Shown: one piece after another, positions 34,154 through 43,128 of the stretch
How positions within the stretch are numbered: the stretch's first letter is position 1
Layout: the number at the start of each line of letters is the position of its first letter
Source: Nitratiruptor sp.
GTDB taxonomy: Bacteria > Campylobacterota > Campylobacteria > Campylobacterales > Nitratiruptoraceae
Direction of reading: 5' to 3'
Length of the DNA: 54,674 bases
Assembly: GCA_009659925.1 (NCBI GenBank)
Contig: PUXW01000005.1
Coordinates: forward strand, 1-54,674
Program-made: the position numbers and the translations under genes
The notes under the pieces: generated by a model
Database searches by the model: none
Seen by the model: only the letters and a program-made list of their open reading frames with translations
What the model was told of the DNA's origin: nothing

Positions 34154-35538
34154 AGCTCTTTCAAGGCCTCGATGAGATCCGATGGAGTGAGGGCATAGTT
34201 GGCTATTGGAACCTTGCGAGCTGCGAGGGCATGGGCGAGGCTTCCTTGAATGGCCGCCTCCAGAGGCTCATACCCTTGGGCGAGGAGGGCACCAATGAGG
34301 CCTGTGAGGACGTCACCACTGCCCCCTTTGGCCAGGGCGTTGGTTCCCAGGGGATTGACGTAGAGTTGGGAGCCGTGGGCGATAATGGGGTTGGCCCCTT
34401 TGAGGAGGAGAACGGCGTGGGGGTAGGCTTGGGCGAAGCGAAGGGCCCAGGAGAAGCGCTCCTCCTGGATCTGGGAGGTGGTTGGGGTGCCAAGACCGGT
34501 GCGCTGGAGGAGGGCGGCGAACTCTTTGGGATGGGGGGTGAGGACGATCTTGGGCCGCTCCAGGAGCTGGAGGATCTTGGGGGAGTAGAAGAGATCGGCA
34601 TCAATGACCATGGGTTGGTGGCACTGGAGGACGAGGGCCTCAAACTCGGCATCGCTATATTCAAGGCCCAGGCCCATTCCGACTGCGAGAGCACTACATT
34701 TGGGAGGAAGGGAGCTGGAATACATGAGTTCGTAGGGGATGGTCAAAGGTTCGTTGCGCACTACCGTTACAAGCCCTGTACCAAAACGCAAGGCGGCGAG
34801 GGCGGCCATAATGGCTGCCCCCTCTTTCTCTCCAGCGATGAGCACCAAGTGGCCAAAGTCCCCCTTGTTCACATTCTGCCGCACCCGATAGGGGGGATGG
34901 AGGTCCTGGGCTTCGAGGAGTTTGTACTGGCTCGGGACCTCGTAGAGCTTGGAGCTGACTCCAAGATCGACGACTTGGATCTGGCCGACGAAATCCTTGG
35001 CTAAGTCGTTGAAGAGGGCCAGCTTGGGAGCCCCCATGGTGATGGTTACATCGGCTCTGAAGGCTTGGGGCAGGGGGACTCCCCGTCTGTCGATGCCCGA
35101 GGGGATGTCACAGGCGATCTTGAAGCCCTCCATCTGGTTGAGGCGCTGGATGAGCTGGAGGCTCTCTTCGTTCAATGGACGGGTCAAACCGCTGCCAAAG
35201 AGGGCGTCGACGATGAGGTCGGCCCCTTCCATCTGGGAGACAAGCTCTCCTCCGGCCGCTTGGTAGCGCTCCAACTGGAGTTGGGCCATGGGGCTTTTGG
35301 CTCCAAAGGGGAGGTAGAGGAGGATCTGGCACTCTCCCAGGAGTTGGCGGGCGGCGGCGATGCCGTCTCCTCCATTGTTCCCGGGGCCAGCCACGATGAG
35401 AACTCGGCGGGCCCCATGTTTTCGGACCTCCTGGGCGAGGCCCGTAGCGGCGTGTTCCATTAAGAGATCTTCACTGAGTTTGAAGGTCTCGTAACAGCGT
35501 CGATCTAGTGGGCCGACATCTTCGTAGAGATTACGCAT
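34150..35538 (-). CDS. nnrD: Bifunctional NAD(P)HX epimerase/dehydratase
   Basis: Metabolite-repair enzyme. The N-terminal domain (about 1-205, NnrE/YjeF_N; VLIVAGPGNNGGDGIAAARQ, DALFGSGLTRPL) interconverts R- and S-NAD(P)HX. The C-terminal domain (about 220-462, NnrD; LTPHPKEFAALL, LLKGANPIIAHG, LAKGGSGDVLTGLIGALLAQG) dehydrates S-NAD(P)HX back to NAD(P)H. The fused 462-residue form is the usual bacterial one. It overlaps purN by four bases and the upstream LysR gene by eight. Confidence 0.94.
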   Translation of the reverse strand: MRNLYEDVGPLDRRCYETFKLSEDLLMEHAATGLAQEVRKHGARRVLIVAGPGNNGGDGIAAARQLLGECQILLYLPFGAKSPMAQLQLERYQAAGGELVSQMEGADLIVDALFGSGLTRPLNEESLQLIQRLNQMEGFKIACDIPSGIDRRGVPLPQAFRADVTITMGAPKLALFNDLAKDFVGQIQVVDLGVSSKLYEVPSQYKLLEAQDLHPPYRVRQNVNKGDFGHLVLIAGEKEGAAIMAALAALRFGTGLVTVVRNEPLTIPYELMYSSSLPPKCSALAVGMGLGLEYSDAEFEALVLQCHQPMVIDADLFYSPKILQLLERPKIVLTPHPKEFAALLQRTGLGTPTTSQIQEERFSWALRFAQAYPHAVLLLKGANPIIAHGSQLYVNPLGTNALAKGGSGDVLTGLIGALLAQGYEPLEAAIQGSLAHALAARKVPIANYALTPSDLIEALKEL

Positions 35539-36451
35539 AGGCTTCTCCTAGAATTGATGCAAATTTGCTTCGGGCAAAGAGGGTGAACTTCTTGAACAGT
35601 TCGCTCTGGTATTTGTTCTTGTGGTGGATGGCGAAAAATTCCCGTCCAAAATCGAATCCCTTGATATCCAATCGGAAGAGGCTCCCCTCTTCGAGCTCCT
35701 TTTTGACGGCGATATGGGAGACGCAGCTGAGACTCCCTGGCACCTCTTTGAGGACATTTTTGATCGCTTCGGTGTGGCGGAGTTCGAGGTAGATGTTGAG
35801 ATCTCCGGCGAACTTGCCGAGCCGCTTGATGAACTCGCTCTTTGTCCCGCTTCCCTCTTCCCGCAAGATCCACTTGCGATTCAAGAGGGTATCGATGAAG
35901 TGTTCCCGTTTTTTAGCTAGCTCCTTGTCGGCGGTGATCACCACCAGCTCATCCCGTCCGATCGGAGCCATCTGTGTGAGGGTCGAGTCGATCTTCCCCT
36001 CGATGTAGCCGATGTCGACGGCTCCACTCTCGACCTTTTGGGTGATCTCGGCAGTATTGCCGATGCGCAGTTGGAGTCGTACCTCGGGATAGCGCTCCAT
36101 ATATTCGCACACAATGTGGGGGAGGATGTAGTCGGCAATGGTAGTGCTGGCGCCGATGATGAGCTGCCCCTTGTTCTCCTGGCTCATGAACTCCTGTTCG
36201 ATATCCTTGAGCCGATAGATGAGGGGCTCTACCTCATTGAAGAAGGCCCGTCCCTTTTCATTGAGGACCAGCCGTTTTTGCACTCGTTCGAAGAGCCGGC
36301 AACCGAGGATATTTTCCAGCTCCTTGAGGGACATGGAGACAGCCGACTGGCTTAGGCCAAACTCCTTGGCCACCTGGGTCAAGTGGCCGATCTTAGCCAC
36401 TTCGATGAAGAGTTCCAATTGACGCAGTGTCACACGCATAGACCGAGCCAT
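35531..36451 (-). CDS. LysR-family transcriptional regulator
   Basis: A 306-residue regulator with an N-terminal winged helix-turn-helix (LTQVAKEFGLSQSAVSMSLKELE, cited in two parts: LTQVAKEFGLS and QSAVSMSLKELE; about residues 24-46) and a two-lobed effector domain. AAAGGGG precedes ATG 36451. It diverges from the yeiH-like gene across 103 very AT-rich bases. This LysR-YeiH pairing is widespread, with CysB- or YeiE-like regulators, so it most likely controls that transporter. It also leads into nnrDE and purN. The effector is unknown. Confidence 0.92.
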   Translation of the reverse strand: MARSMRVTLRQLELFIEVAKIGHLTQVAKEFGLSQSAVSMSLKELENILGCRLFERVQKRLVLNEKGRAFFNEVEPLIYRLKDIEQEFMSQENKGQLIIGASTTIADYILPHIVCEYMERYPEVRLQLRIGNTAEITQKVESGAVDIGYIEGKIDSTLTQMAPIGRDELVVITADKELAKKREHFIDTLLNRKWILREEGSGTKSEFIKRLGKFAGDLNIYLELRHTEAIKNVLKEVPGSLSCVSHIAVKKELEEGSLFRLDIKGFDFGREFFAIHHKNKYQSELFKKFTLFARSKFASILGEAYA

Positions 36452-36554
36452 GGACCCCTTTCAGTAATTTTTAATGGAATATAACAATTTATTGATTTTA
36501 CTTATTGAAAATTTCCCATTATAATATTTCACCAAAGATCGGTAAAGGAGTGCC
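36452..36554. promoter_or_regulatory. Divergent promoter region, lysR/yeiH
   Basis: About 100 bases, strongly AT-rich. TATAAT at 36520-36525 serves the plus-strand gene, and GGTAAAGGAG precedes its ATG. No canonical -35 at the right distance is seen. Short near-symmetric motifs such as CAATTTATTG (36486-36495) could be LysR boxes (T-N11-A type), but I cannot single one out. Confidence 0.5.
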
Positions 36555-37604
36555 ATGGCCTTTAGCAAGGAGAATATCAAGTACACCCTCAACGGGATCC
36601 TCTTCGTCGCCCTCTTCACTATCGCCGCTATCCAAATTTCGGAAGTTTCTTTCATCAAGGCCCTTGCTATTAGTCCCCTCATTATCGGGATTCTCATCGG
36701 GATGTTTTATGCCAATACCCTCCGTAGCCATATCCCCAAGGAGTGGGTACCGGGAATTGTCTTTAGCTCCAAACAGCTTCTGCGCTTTGCAATTATACTC
36801 TATGGCTTTCGCATTACCTTCCAGCAGATCGCCCAGGTGGGAATGGCTGGACTGACGGTTTCCACCATCATGCTCACCACCACCTTCATCCTCGGTTGGT
36901 GGGCTGGGGTCAAGCTCCTTGGGCTCGATCGGGATACGTCGATCCTGTGTGCTAGCGGCTCAAGCGTTTGTGGGGCTGCGGCGGTTCTGGCCACGGAGCC
37001 GGTTCTTGAAGCCGAACCTTATAAAAGTGCCGTGGCGGTAGGAACGGTAGTGCTCTTTGGAACGATCGCGATGTTCACCTATCCCGCTCTCTACAAGGCC
37101 GGTATACTCGACATGGATCCTGCGACCTATGGGATCTATGTAGGGGGGACGGTCCATGAGGTAGCCCAGGTTGTTGCGGCTGGGGGTGCTATTGGGGGCG
37201 TGGCGGCGGACAATGCGGTTATCGTGAAGATGACCCGGGTCATGATGATCGCCCCCCTGCTCATCATCCTCGGGATTCTGGTGGCCCGGAGCAAGAAGGG
37301 CCAATCCAAAGGTGGTGGGGTACCCATCTCCATTCCCTGGTTCGCTGTCTGGTTCATTGTAGTGGCAGGGATCAACTCCTTCCTGGTGGATATCCCCTCC
37401 CTCCAGCCCATTATCGCCAAGATCAACGAGTTCGATACCTTCCTCTTGACCATGGCGATGACCGCTTTGGGGATGGAGACCAGCGTCGAGAAGTTCAAAC
37501 AGGCTGGCATCAAGCCGGTCATGCTCGCTTTCATTATGGCGGTTTGGCTTATGGTTGGGGGGTATTTCGTGACCAAGTGGGCTGTTGCTCTTTTTGGGGT
37601 GTGA
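36555..37604 (+). CDS. yeiH: YeiH-family putative sulfate exporter
   Basis: An inner-membrane protein of 349 residues with about ten membrane segments. It matches the YeiH (PSE) family: LAISPLIIGILIGMFYANTL, LRFAIILYGFRIT, ASGSSVCGAAAVLATEPVL and VGGTVHEVAQVVAAGGAIG. The family is proposed to export sulfate or related anions, and in Enterobacteria it is tied to sulfite stress through YeiE; the substrate here is unproved. Sulfide-oxidation genes elsewhere in the window make an anion-export role plausible. GGTAAAGGAG precedes the ATG. Confidence 0.88.
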   Translation: MAFSKENIKYTLNGILFVALFTIAAIQISEVSFIKALAISPLIIGILIGMFYANTLRSHIPKEWVPGIVFSSKQLLRFAIILYGFRITFQQIAQVGMAGLTVSTIMLTTTFILGWWAGVKLLGLDRDTSILCASGSSVCGAAAVLATEPVLEAEPYKSAVAVGTVVLFGTIAMFTYPALYKAGILDMDPATYGIYVGGTVHEVAQVVAAGGAIGGVAADNAVIVKMTRVMMIAPLLIILGILVARSKKGQSKGGGVPISIPWFAVWFIVVAGINSFLVDIPSLQPIIAKINEFDTFLLTMAMTALGMETSVEKFKQAGIKPVMLAFIMAVWLMVGGYFVTKWAVALFGV

Positions 37605-37632
37605 TATGGTATAATCAAAAGAAAAAGGCTTG

Positions 37633-38301
37633 ATGGAGCGGGAACTCGTTCCTTTGAGTCGAAAGATCTGGGCCCTCGCTTCGATCTATGAACTCCCTTT
37701 CAAGAAGGAACCCCTGGCCTCTCCCTACCATCCCCTCCCTTTCCTCCTCTATCCCAAGGCTTTGAGGGGAGAGAGGCTCCAAGCCTTTCGCCAGGCCATC
37801 CCTCAAAGCGGTGTCAAGGCCAAACTTCGAGGTGGTGGATTCAATGAGGAGGTTCGCAAGAGCCTTCTCTACCCTTCCACTCCAGTTATCGAAGAGCTCT
37901 TCGCCCAACTCATCGATCCTTTGCGCCCTGAGATTGAGGCCTTTTTCAATGGGGTCTTGCTGGATGGGACGAAGGTCCAGCTCCTTGGCTATCCGCCGGG
38001 GGGCCATTACCGTTGTCATAGTGACAACGGAAGCGAGCTCGTTCAAGATGGGCAAATCGTAGGCTATCGACTCGTCGCCCCCGAGCGTAAACTCACAACC
38101 CTCCTCTTCCTCAACGAGGAGTTTCAAGGGGGAGGGATTGAGTTTTGCCACCTGCGCTACCCCAACGGGAAGCGGGTCCGCTTGCGACCAAGGGCGGGGA
38201 TGCTCCTGGTCTTTCCAAGCCATGGCCTCTTTGCCCATCGGGTCCATCCAGTCATTGCCGGAATGCGTCTGGCGGCGGTGAAGTGGTGGAATCTATTATG
38301 A
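37633..38301 (+). CDS. 2-oxoglutarate/Fe(II)-dependent dioxygenase
   Basis: A 222-residue soluble protein resembling prolyl-4-hydroxylase-type oxygenases. The iron ligands are His129 and Asp131 in HYRCHSDN and His202 in HRVHPV, and Arg212 (GMRL) should bind 2-oxoglutarate. LTTLLFLNEEFQGGGIEF is the typical strand pair between them. The substrate is unknown; protein hydroxylation is one possibility. The start at 37633 is preceded by an in-frame TTG codon. It lies 28 bases after yeiH and its end overlaps the convergent YkvA-like gene by six bases. Confidence 0.8.
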   Translation: MERELVPLSRKIWALASIYELPFKKEPLASPYHPLPFLLYPKALRGERLQAFRQAIPQSGVKAKLRGGGFNEEVRKSLLYPSTPVIEELFAQLIDPLRPEIEAFFNGVLLDGTKVQLLGYPPGGHYRCHSDNGSELVQDGQIVGYRLVAPERKLTTLLFLNEEFQGGGIEFCHLRYPNGKRVRLRPRAGMLLVFPSHGLFAHRVHPVIAGMRLAAVKWWNLL

Positions 38302-38637
38302 GCACCATTGGCGCATCTTGGTTTTGGCGTGGCTCTTGTGCTCCTCCTTGATGGAGTCTACCAGGAGGGCCATTGTCATGGCCAGGGCCCCCAGATCGTC
38401 GCTGTATCCTCCAACGATAATGTCTGGTACGGCATCGAAGGGGAGGATAAAGTAGCCAAGGGCGGCGAAGATGGTGGCCTTAACCTGGACCGGCGTCTTG
38501 GCATCCTTGGCCACATAGTAGAGGGTGAGGGCCCGCTCCACTACCTCACATCCGGCTACCCGGGCAAAGCGCTTGATCTTCTCCCAGAAACTGCTATCGG
38601 AATATTCCTGTTTGTAGCGTTGTAATCCAATTTCCAA
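38296..38637 (-). CDS. YkvA-like (DUF1232) protein
   Basis: A 113-residue protein with the DUF1232 core: two hydrophobic helices around ATIFAALGYFILPFDAVPDI and GYSDDLGALAMTMALL. It is probably membrane-associated; its function is unknown. I chose TTG 38637 because AAGGAGG lies six bases upstream; longer frames start before the promoter at 38669-38697. Codon use is like its neighbours. Confidence 0.75.
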   Translation of the reverse strand: MEIGLQRYKQEYSDSSFWEKIKRFARVAGCEVVERALTLYYVAKDAKTPVQVKATIFAALGYFILPFDAVPDIIVGGYSDDLGALAMTMALLVDSIKEEHKSHAKTKMRQWCS

Positions 38638-38668
38638 AGGAGACCTCCTTTTTGCATCTTCCCCCTCT

Positions 38669-38697
38669 ATTATCGGCTCTTTCCTTTGGAATTTCAA
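38669..38697 (-). promoter_or_regulatory. Promoter of the YkvA-like gene
   Basis: On the minus strand, TTGAAA (38697-38692) and GATAAT (38674-38669) are 17 bases apart, about 30 bases before the TTG start. Confidence 0.55.
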
Positions 38698-38789
38698 ATG
38701 GGAAGAATGGAAGCAAATTGGAAGCAAGTTGGGAGGAGAAGGTCGAGATTTGGGGGCTTTCTTGGATGATTTTGAAGGAAAATGGCTAA

Positions 38790-38819
38790 AACACTCCCTT
38801 TAGCGTCGGGCGCTGTGTT
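38790..38819 (-). terminator. Possible terminator of the tig-clpP-def-comM transcript
   Basis: AACAC-AGCG and CGCT...GTGTT can pair (minus strand, from 38819 to 38790) with a 7-base bulge, and the 3' side runs into TTTT. It lies eight bases past the stop of the last gene. The bulge makes it weak. Confidence 0.35.
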
Positions 38820-38827
38820 ACGATTTT

Positions 38828-39133
38828 TCACAAGAAGAGGGAGAGGTACTCCTGGATCCCTTTGGGAAGGGGGATGGGACGTTTTTGGAAAAAGGTCTCG
38901 AAGAGCCCCTCCACCCACTCCCGATTGGATCGAAGTTCATGGATGAGGAGGCCCTCCTCGCACAGGCTATATCCCCGGATCGTGATGGTGAGTGGGCGCT
39001 CTTCCCCCTTGAGGAGGAGTTCCACATCGATGGTCTTGGCGGTTGTGTCGATGGAGAGGGAGAGGATCTTGCCAATCCTTTTCAAGGCCATGTTGAGGGC
39101 TCCTTTGAGTGCGAAGGTGAGGGGGCTCCTCAC
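38828..39133 (-). CDS. Small conserved-looking protein of unknown function
   Basis: A 101-residue protein with no recognised domain. A basic N-terminus leads into alternating strands (ILSLSIDTTAKTIDVELLL, PLTITIRGYSL) and an amphipathic helix (EWVEGLFETFF). No signal peptide or membrane helix is present. It overlaps the comM stop by four bases (ATGA), so it is translated from the same mRNA. An alternative start is the ATG at 39091. Confidence 0.65.
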   Translation of the reverse strand: MRSPLTFALKGALNMALKRIGKILSLSIDTTAKTIDVELLLKGEERPLTITIRGYSLCEEGLLIHELRSNREWVEGLFETFFQKRPIPLPKGIQEYLSLFL

Positions 39134-40626
39134 TCTGGATCCTTAGGGAGGTAGGCTCCAGCTTCCAGGAGCTCCCGTTTCCCGATGTGCTCTTGCCCGG
39201 CTAAGTCGGCGATGGTCCGGGCCACCCGTTTGAGGCTTGCGATCCGTCGCAAAGAGAGGCCAAAGCTCTTGGCCATCCGATCCAGGAGGCTCTTGGCTTC
39301 GGAGTCGAGATGGCAATAGCGTTCGATACCCTTCTCATCCAGTTTGCCGTTGAGGGTCCCTTGGCGTTGGATCTGTTTGATGAAGGCTTGGTGTACTTGG
39401 GCGTGGAGTTTGCGGGACGAGGTGACCGGAGGCTGGTCGGGGAGGGGCTCTCCCATGGAGACGAAGAGATCGATACGATCCTTAAGGGGTTCGGAGAGTT
39501 TCGAGCGGTAACGGCGTATTTCGACCTCATTGCAGCGGCACTCCTTGGATCTACTCAAGAGGTTGCCGCAGGGACACGGATTCTGGGCGGCGACGAAGAG
39601 GAAGTCACTCTCGTACTCGACTTTGCAGTTGACCCGAGAGACCAGCAGACGGCGCTCTTGGAGGGGTTCCCGAAGGGCTTCGAGCACTCCCTTGGAGAAG
39701 TGGGGCAGTTCGTCGAAGAAGAGGATCCCCTTGTTGGCGTAGGCGACCTCCCCAGGCTGGGGTTGGTGGCTTCCTCCCCCGAAGATGCTGGCTCTCGTAG
39801 CCGAGTGGTGGGGGGCGCGGAAGGGGCGGATGGGGGCAAAAGTAGGTTCGCGCCCTTCCAGGGCTTCGAGACGGGCTACTTCCAGAATCTCGGCCAGCTC
39901 CATGGGGGGGAGGATATAGCGAAGCCGCTTGGCGATCATGCTCTTACCAGAACCAGGAGAGCCCTCCAGGAGGATGTTGTGCCATCCAGCAGCTGCAATG
40001 AGGGCTCCTCGGATGGCAAACTTTTGGCCCCGGACTTGGGCGAAGTCGAGGGGATAGTCCTCGGTATAGTAGTATTTCCCGAGGACTTTGGGATAGGAGA
40101 GGGAGCGGGTAGGATAGGGTTGAGGTGGTCCTTCCTTGAAGAAGGCGATAGCCTCTTGGAGGTGGGCGATGGGATAGAGGGTGATATTGGGGATTGCGGC
40201 GAGCTTGGAGGCACTTTGGGCCGGAGCAAGGATCTGGATCCTCTGCTCTTTGGCCAAGGCGAGGACGAGGGGGAAGATGGCTGAAGTCTCCTTGAGAGTT
40301 CCATCGAGCCCCAGTTCGCCAAAGAGGAAGAGGTTGGATGGCGGGGAGATATCGGGTGGGAGGGCGATGGCCAGGGCTAGAGCCAGATCGAAGTGGCTTC
40401 CGCTCTTTTTGATGTCGCTTGGGGCAAGGTTGATGGTGATCCGTTTCGGGGGAAGGGTCAAGCCACAAGCCTGGAGTGCCGCCTTGACCCGCTCCTTGGC
40501 CTCCTGGATCGAGGAGCTGGCCAGCCCGACGATTTGAAGCTGGGGAAGGCCATTGGTCAGGGAGGATTCCACCTCTACAGGGTGGACGAGTCCCTGGTCA
40601 AAGGTTGCGCACTGGAGTTTGAGCAC
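39130..40626 (-). CDS. comM: YifB/ComM-family AAA+ ATPase (Mg-chelatase-like)
   Basis: In transformable bacteria ComM is a hexameric helicase that promotes branch migration when single-stranded DNA is integrated. The 498 residues have the N-terminal Lon-protease-like fold (HPVEVESSLTNGLPQLQIVG), Walker A EGSPGSGKSMIAKRL, Walker B GILFFDELPHF, a zinc-type Cys cluster (CPCGNLLSRSKECRC) and the C-terminal helical domain. I chose GTG 40626, where homology begins. It runs 29 bases into the def 3' end and lacks a clear Shine-Dalgarno sequence, so coupling to def is likely. Confidence 0.92.
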   Translation of the reverse strand: MLKLQCATFDQGLVHPVEVESSLTNGLPQLQIVGLASSSIQEAKERVKAALQACGLTLPPKRITINLAPSDIKKSGSHFDLALALAIALPPDISPPSNLFLFGELGLDGTLKETSAIFPLVLALAKEQRIQILAPAQSASKLAAIPNITLYPIAHLQEAIAFFKEGPPQPYPTRSLSYPKVLGKYYYTEDYPLDFAQVRGQKFAIRGALIAAAGWHNILLEGSPGSGKSMIAKRLRYILPPMELAEILEVARLEALEGREPTFAPIRPFRAPHHSATRASIFGGGSHQPQPGEVAYANKGILFFDELPHFSKGVLEALREPLQERRLLVSRVNCKVEYESDFLFVAAQNPCPCGNLLSRSKECRCNEVEIRRYRSKLSEPLKDRIDLFVSMGEPLPDQPPVTSSRKLHAQVHQAFIKQIQRQGTLNGKLDEKGIERYCHLDSEAKSLLDRMAKSFGLSLRRIASLKRVARTIADLAGQEHIGKRELLEAGAYLPKDPE

Positions 40627-41137
40627 TGCCGCGCTTTTGCCGCTTGCGATACTCTTTTTCGATCCGTTTTCGCTTGAGGTAGGGGAGCTTTTCGATGAAG
40701 AGGTGGCCATCGAGATGGTCCATCTCATGCTGGATGGCCACGGCCAGAAGTCCCTCGGCTTCAAGGGTTCGCTCATTGCCGTGGCGGTCGAAGTAGGCCA
40801 CCTTGACCCACTGGGCCCGCTCCACCTCCTCGTAGACCTCGGGAATGGAGAGACATCCTTCAGTATAGAGTTGGGAGCCCTCCTGCTGGAGGATCACCGG
40901 ATTAATGAGTTCGAGGAGATCCTCTTTGTGTTGGTGCCCCTCCTCGTCCGGAAGGTTGATGATGAGGGCCCGCTTGGGGACGGCGATCTGGATGGCCGCC
41001 AATCCGATGCCATTTTTGGCCATCATTGTCTCGTACATGTCGTCCAGAAGGCGGTGGAGCTCGTCGTCGAAACGTTCCACCTCGCTAGAACGCAGGAAGA
41101 GTCGCCGATCGGGGTAGGTGATGATGGGGCGAATCAT
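40598..41137 (-). CDS. def: Peptide deformylase
   Basis: Removes the formyl group from the N-terminal Met of new proteins, acting at the ribosome exit. The 179 residues carry all three motifs: [17 protein letters not shown] (metal Cys) and QHEMDHLDG (HExxH metal ligands and catalytic Glu). It overlaps clpP by four bases. The order tig-clpP-def groups proteins that act on nascent chains, as I recall in Helicobacter and Campylobacter. Confidence 0.97.
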   Translation of the reverse strand: MIRPIITYPDRRLFLRSSEVERFDDELHRLLDDMYETMMAKNGIGLAAIQIAVPKRALIINLPDEEGHQHKEDLLELINPVILQQEGSQLYTEGCLSIPEVYEEVERAQWVKVAYFDRHGNERTLEAEGLLAVAIQHEMDHLDGHLFIEKLPYLKRKRIEKEYRKRQKRGSAQTPVRNL

Positions 41138-41724
41138 TTGGCGCTTTTTTCCAGAACCTGGTCGATGAGACCATATTCCACGGCCTCTTGGGCGCTCATG
41201 AAGAAGTCCCGCTCCGTATCTTTGGCGATCTTCTTGACGCTTTGACCTGTATTCTGGGCGAGGATCTCATTCAAGATCCGTTTGAGCCGTAGGATCTCCT
41301 TGGCTTGGATCTCGATATCGGTTGCTTGACCCTGGGCCCCACCCAGGGGTTGGTGGATCATGATCCGGGCATGGGGGAGGGCGTAGCGTTTCCCCTTAGC
41401 TCCAGAGCTGAGCAAGAAGGCTCCCATACTGGCGGCCTGGCCGATGCAGATGGTGCACACATCCGGCTTGATGTAGTTCATCGTGTCGTAGATGCTCAGC
41501 CCGCTGGTGATGATCCCTCCAGGGGAGTTGATGTAGAGGAAGATATCTTTGTCGGGATCTTCCGCCTCGAGGAAGAGGAGTTGGGCGACGATGGAGGATG
41601 CGACTGCGTCGTTGATCTCCCCACTGAGCATGATGATCCGGTCCTTGAGAAGGCGGGAGTAGATGTCGTAACTGCGCTCCCCCCGCCCCGTGCGTTCGAT
41701 GACATAGGGGATGTAATAGCTCAT
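41134..41724 (-). CDS. clpP: ATP-dependent Clp protease proteolytic subunit
   Basis: Serine protease that forms the double heptameric chamber fed by ClpX or ClpA. The 196 residues contain the Ser in [14 protein letters not shown], the His in [12 protein letters not shown] and a C-terminal Asp of the triad. The N-terminus [20 protein letters not shown] is typical. Its start shares one base with the tig stop (TGATG). Confidence 0.98.
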   Translation of the reverse strand: MSYYIPYVIERTGRGERSYDIYSRLLKDRIIMLSGEINDAVASSIVAQLLFLEAEDPDKDIFLYINSPGGIITSGLSIYDTMNYIKPDVCTICIGQAASMGAFLLSSGAKGKRYALPHARIMIHQPLGGAQGQATDIEIQAKEILRLKRILNEILAQNTGQSVKKIAKDTERDFFMSAQEAVEYGLIDQVLEKSAK

Positions 41725-43034
41725 CAGGCCGCCTTGCCTTGGAGTTTTTTGTTGAGCAGATGGGTCAAGAGGCGATCTTCGACCATGGCCATTTTGATGG
41801 CTGGGAGGAGCCCCTGCTTCTGGTAGGTTTCGATGAGTTCCTTGGGATCTCGCCCCATCTGGAGGGCTTCGTAGTAGAGTGCCTGAATGACCTCCTGATC
41901 GCTCACGCTCACCCCTTCCGCTTTGGCCAGGGCGTCGACGATGAAGGTGGCCTTCACGCTTTTTTGGGCCTCGGGCCGGATCTCTTCCCGGAGCTGTTGG
42001 AGCTTTTGCCGGTCTTGCCGGAGCTCCTGAAGCTCCTCTTGGCTCATGGAAGCGGCTCGGCTATTGAGTTGGACATCAATCTCCTGCTCCACGATGTTCT
42101 GGGGTAGGTCGAAGTCGAAACGCTCCACCAGGGCCTCGATGAGCTGGGGTTTGAGCTCGTCGTTGTAGAGTTTGGTGAGCTTCTCGTTGCGGATCTGTTT
42201 GCGGATCTCCTCTCGCAACCGCTCCAAAGAGGCATCTTCGACGCCGGGCATAACCTTCTTGGCGAACTCGTCATCGATGGTGACCGGCTCTTTCTCCTTG
42301 ATGGCCTTGAGGGTTACTTCGAACTTGGCCGGCCGGCCAGCCAGCTCTTTGGCTGGATAGTCTTCGGGGAAGGTAACTTCGATGGTTTTGGTCTCATCCT
42401 TCTTCATTCCCATCACCTGCTCTTCGAAGCCGGGAATGAACTGGCCACTTCCAAGGCGCAATTCGAAGTTCTGGGCGCTCCCCCCTTCGATCTCCTGGCC
42501 ATCTTCAAGGACCCCACGAAAATCGATGACCACCAGATCCCCCTCCTTGGCTACCTTGCGCCGAGGATTCTCGATGAAGCGGGCACTCGCCTCGGCCAGC
42601 TGTTGGAGCCGCTCTTCTACCTCTTCGTCGCTGACCTGGGGCTCTTGGACCTCGGGGATTACCTCTTCATAGCCTTGTAGATCGATCTGGGGTCGGAATC
42701 CGATGTCGAGTTCAAGCTCGATCCCATCCTCACCTTCGTCGAAACGGCGAAAGACCGGCTCTCCGAGGATCTGGTCCCGATCGATTCCAAGCTCTTTGAA
42801 CCCGGCGTCGATGGCCTCTTGGATCAATTCGTTCCTGGCCTCCTGGGTGATTTGATCCTTGTAACGTTGGCGGACGATGGCCACAGGGACTTTTCCCTTG
42901 CGAAACCCGGGGATGCTCACCTGTTTGGCCATCCGCTTCGCAATACGCTCGCCCCGCTCCTCGATCTCTCGAGCCGAAATTGTGGCTGTGATCTGGGCGT
43001 TGGCGTTGTCGACTTTCGTGGCTCTCATCTCCAT
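41724..43034 (-). CDS. tig: Trigger factor
   Basis: Ribosome-bound chaperone with peptidyl-prolyl isomerase activity. The 436 residues show the N-terminal ribosome-binding domain with the signature GFRKGKVP (about 44-51), the FKBP-type domain ([36 protein letters not shown]) and the helical C-terminal domain. Two nearby ATGs (43034, 43028) are possible. It heads the minus-strand operon tig-clpP-def-comM and diverges from folE. Confidence 0.97.
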   Translation of the reverse strand: MEMRATKVDNANAQITATISAREIEERGERIAKRMAKQVSIPGFRKGKVPVAIVRQRYKDQITQEARNELIQEAIDAGFKELGIDRDQILGEPVFRRFDEGEDGIELELDIGFRPQIDLQGYEEVIPEVQEPQVSDEEVEERLQQLAEASARFIENPRRKVAKEGDLVVIDFRGVLEDGQEIEGGSAQNFELRLGSGQFIPGFEEQVMGMKKDETKTIEVTFPEDYPAKELAGRPAKFEVTLKAIKEKEPVTIDDEFAKKVMPGVEDASLERLREEIRKQIRNEKLTKLYNDELKPQLIEALVERFDFDLPQNIVEQEIDVQLNSRAASMSQEELQELRQDRQKLQQLREEIRPEAQKSVKATFIVDALAKAEGVSVSDQEVIQALYYEALQMGRDPKELIETYQKQGLLPAIKMAMVEDRLLTHLLNKKLQGKAA

Positions 43035-43128
43035 TCAGGCACCTTTTGAAAAATTTTAACCCGTATTTTATCAAAATAATGCTTTAAACAGAAATTGGCT
43101 ACAATGGGAGAAAAAAGTTGGAGGGGCA
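43035..43128. promoter_or_regulatory. Divergent promoters of tig and folE
   Basis: On the plus strand TACAAT (43100-43105) serves folE, whose ATG has GGAGGGG upstream. On the minus strand GTTTAAAGCATTATTTTG (43088 downwards) is followed by TAAAAT. The first part resembles the TTTAAGTnTT element that replaces the -35 in Campylobacter. The same arrangement precedes pyrG. Confidence 0.55.

Noticed and set aside
40627-40776. Longer N-terminus for comM
   Set aside because: The added residues are out-of-frame def sequence; homology begins at the GTG at 40626.
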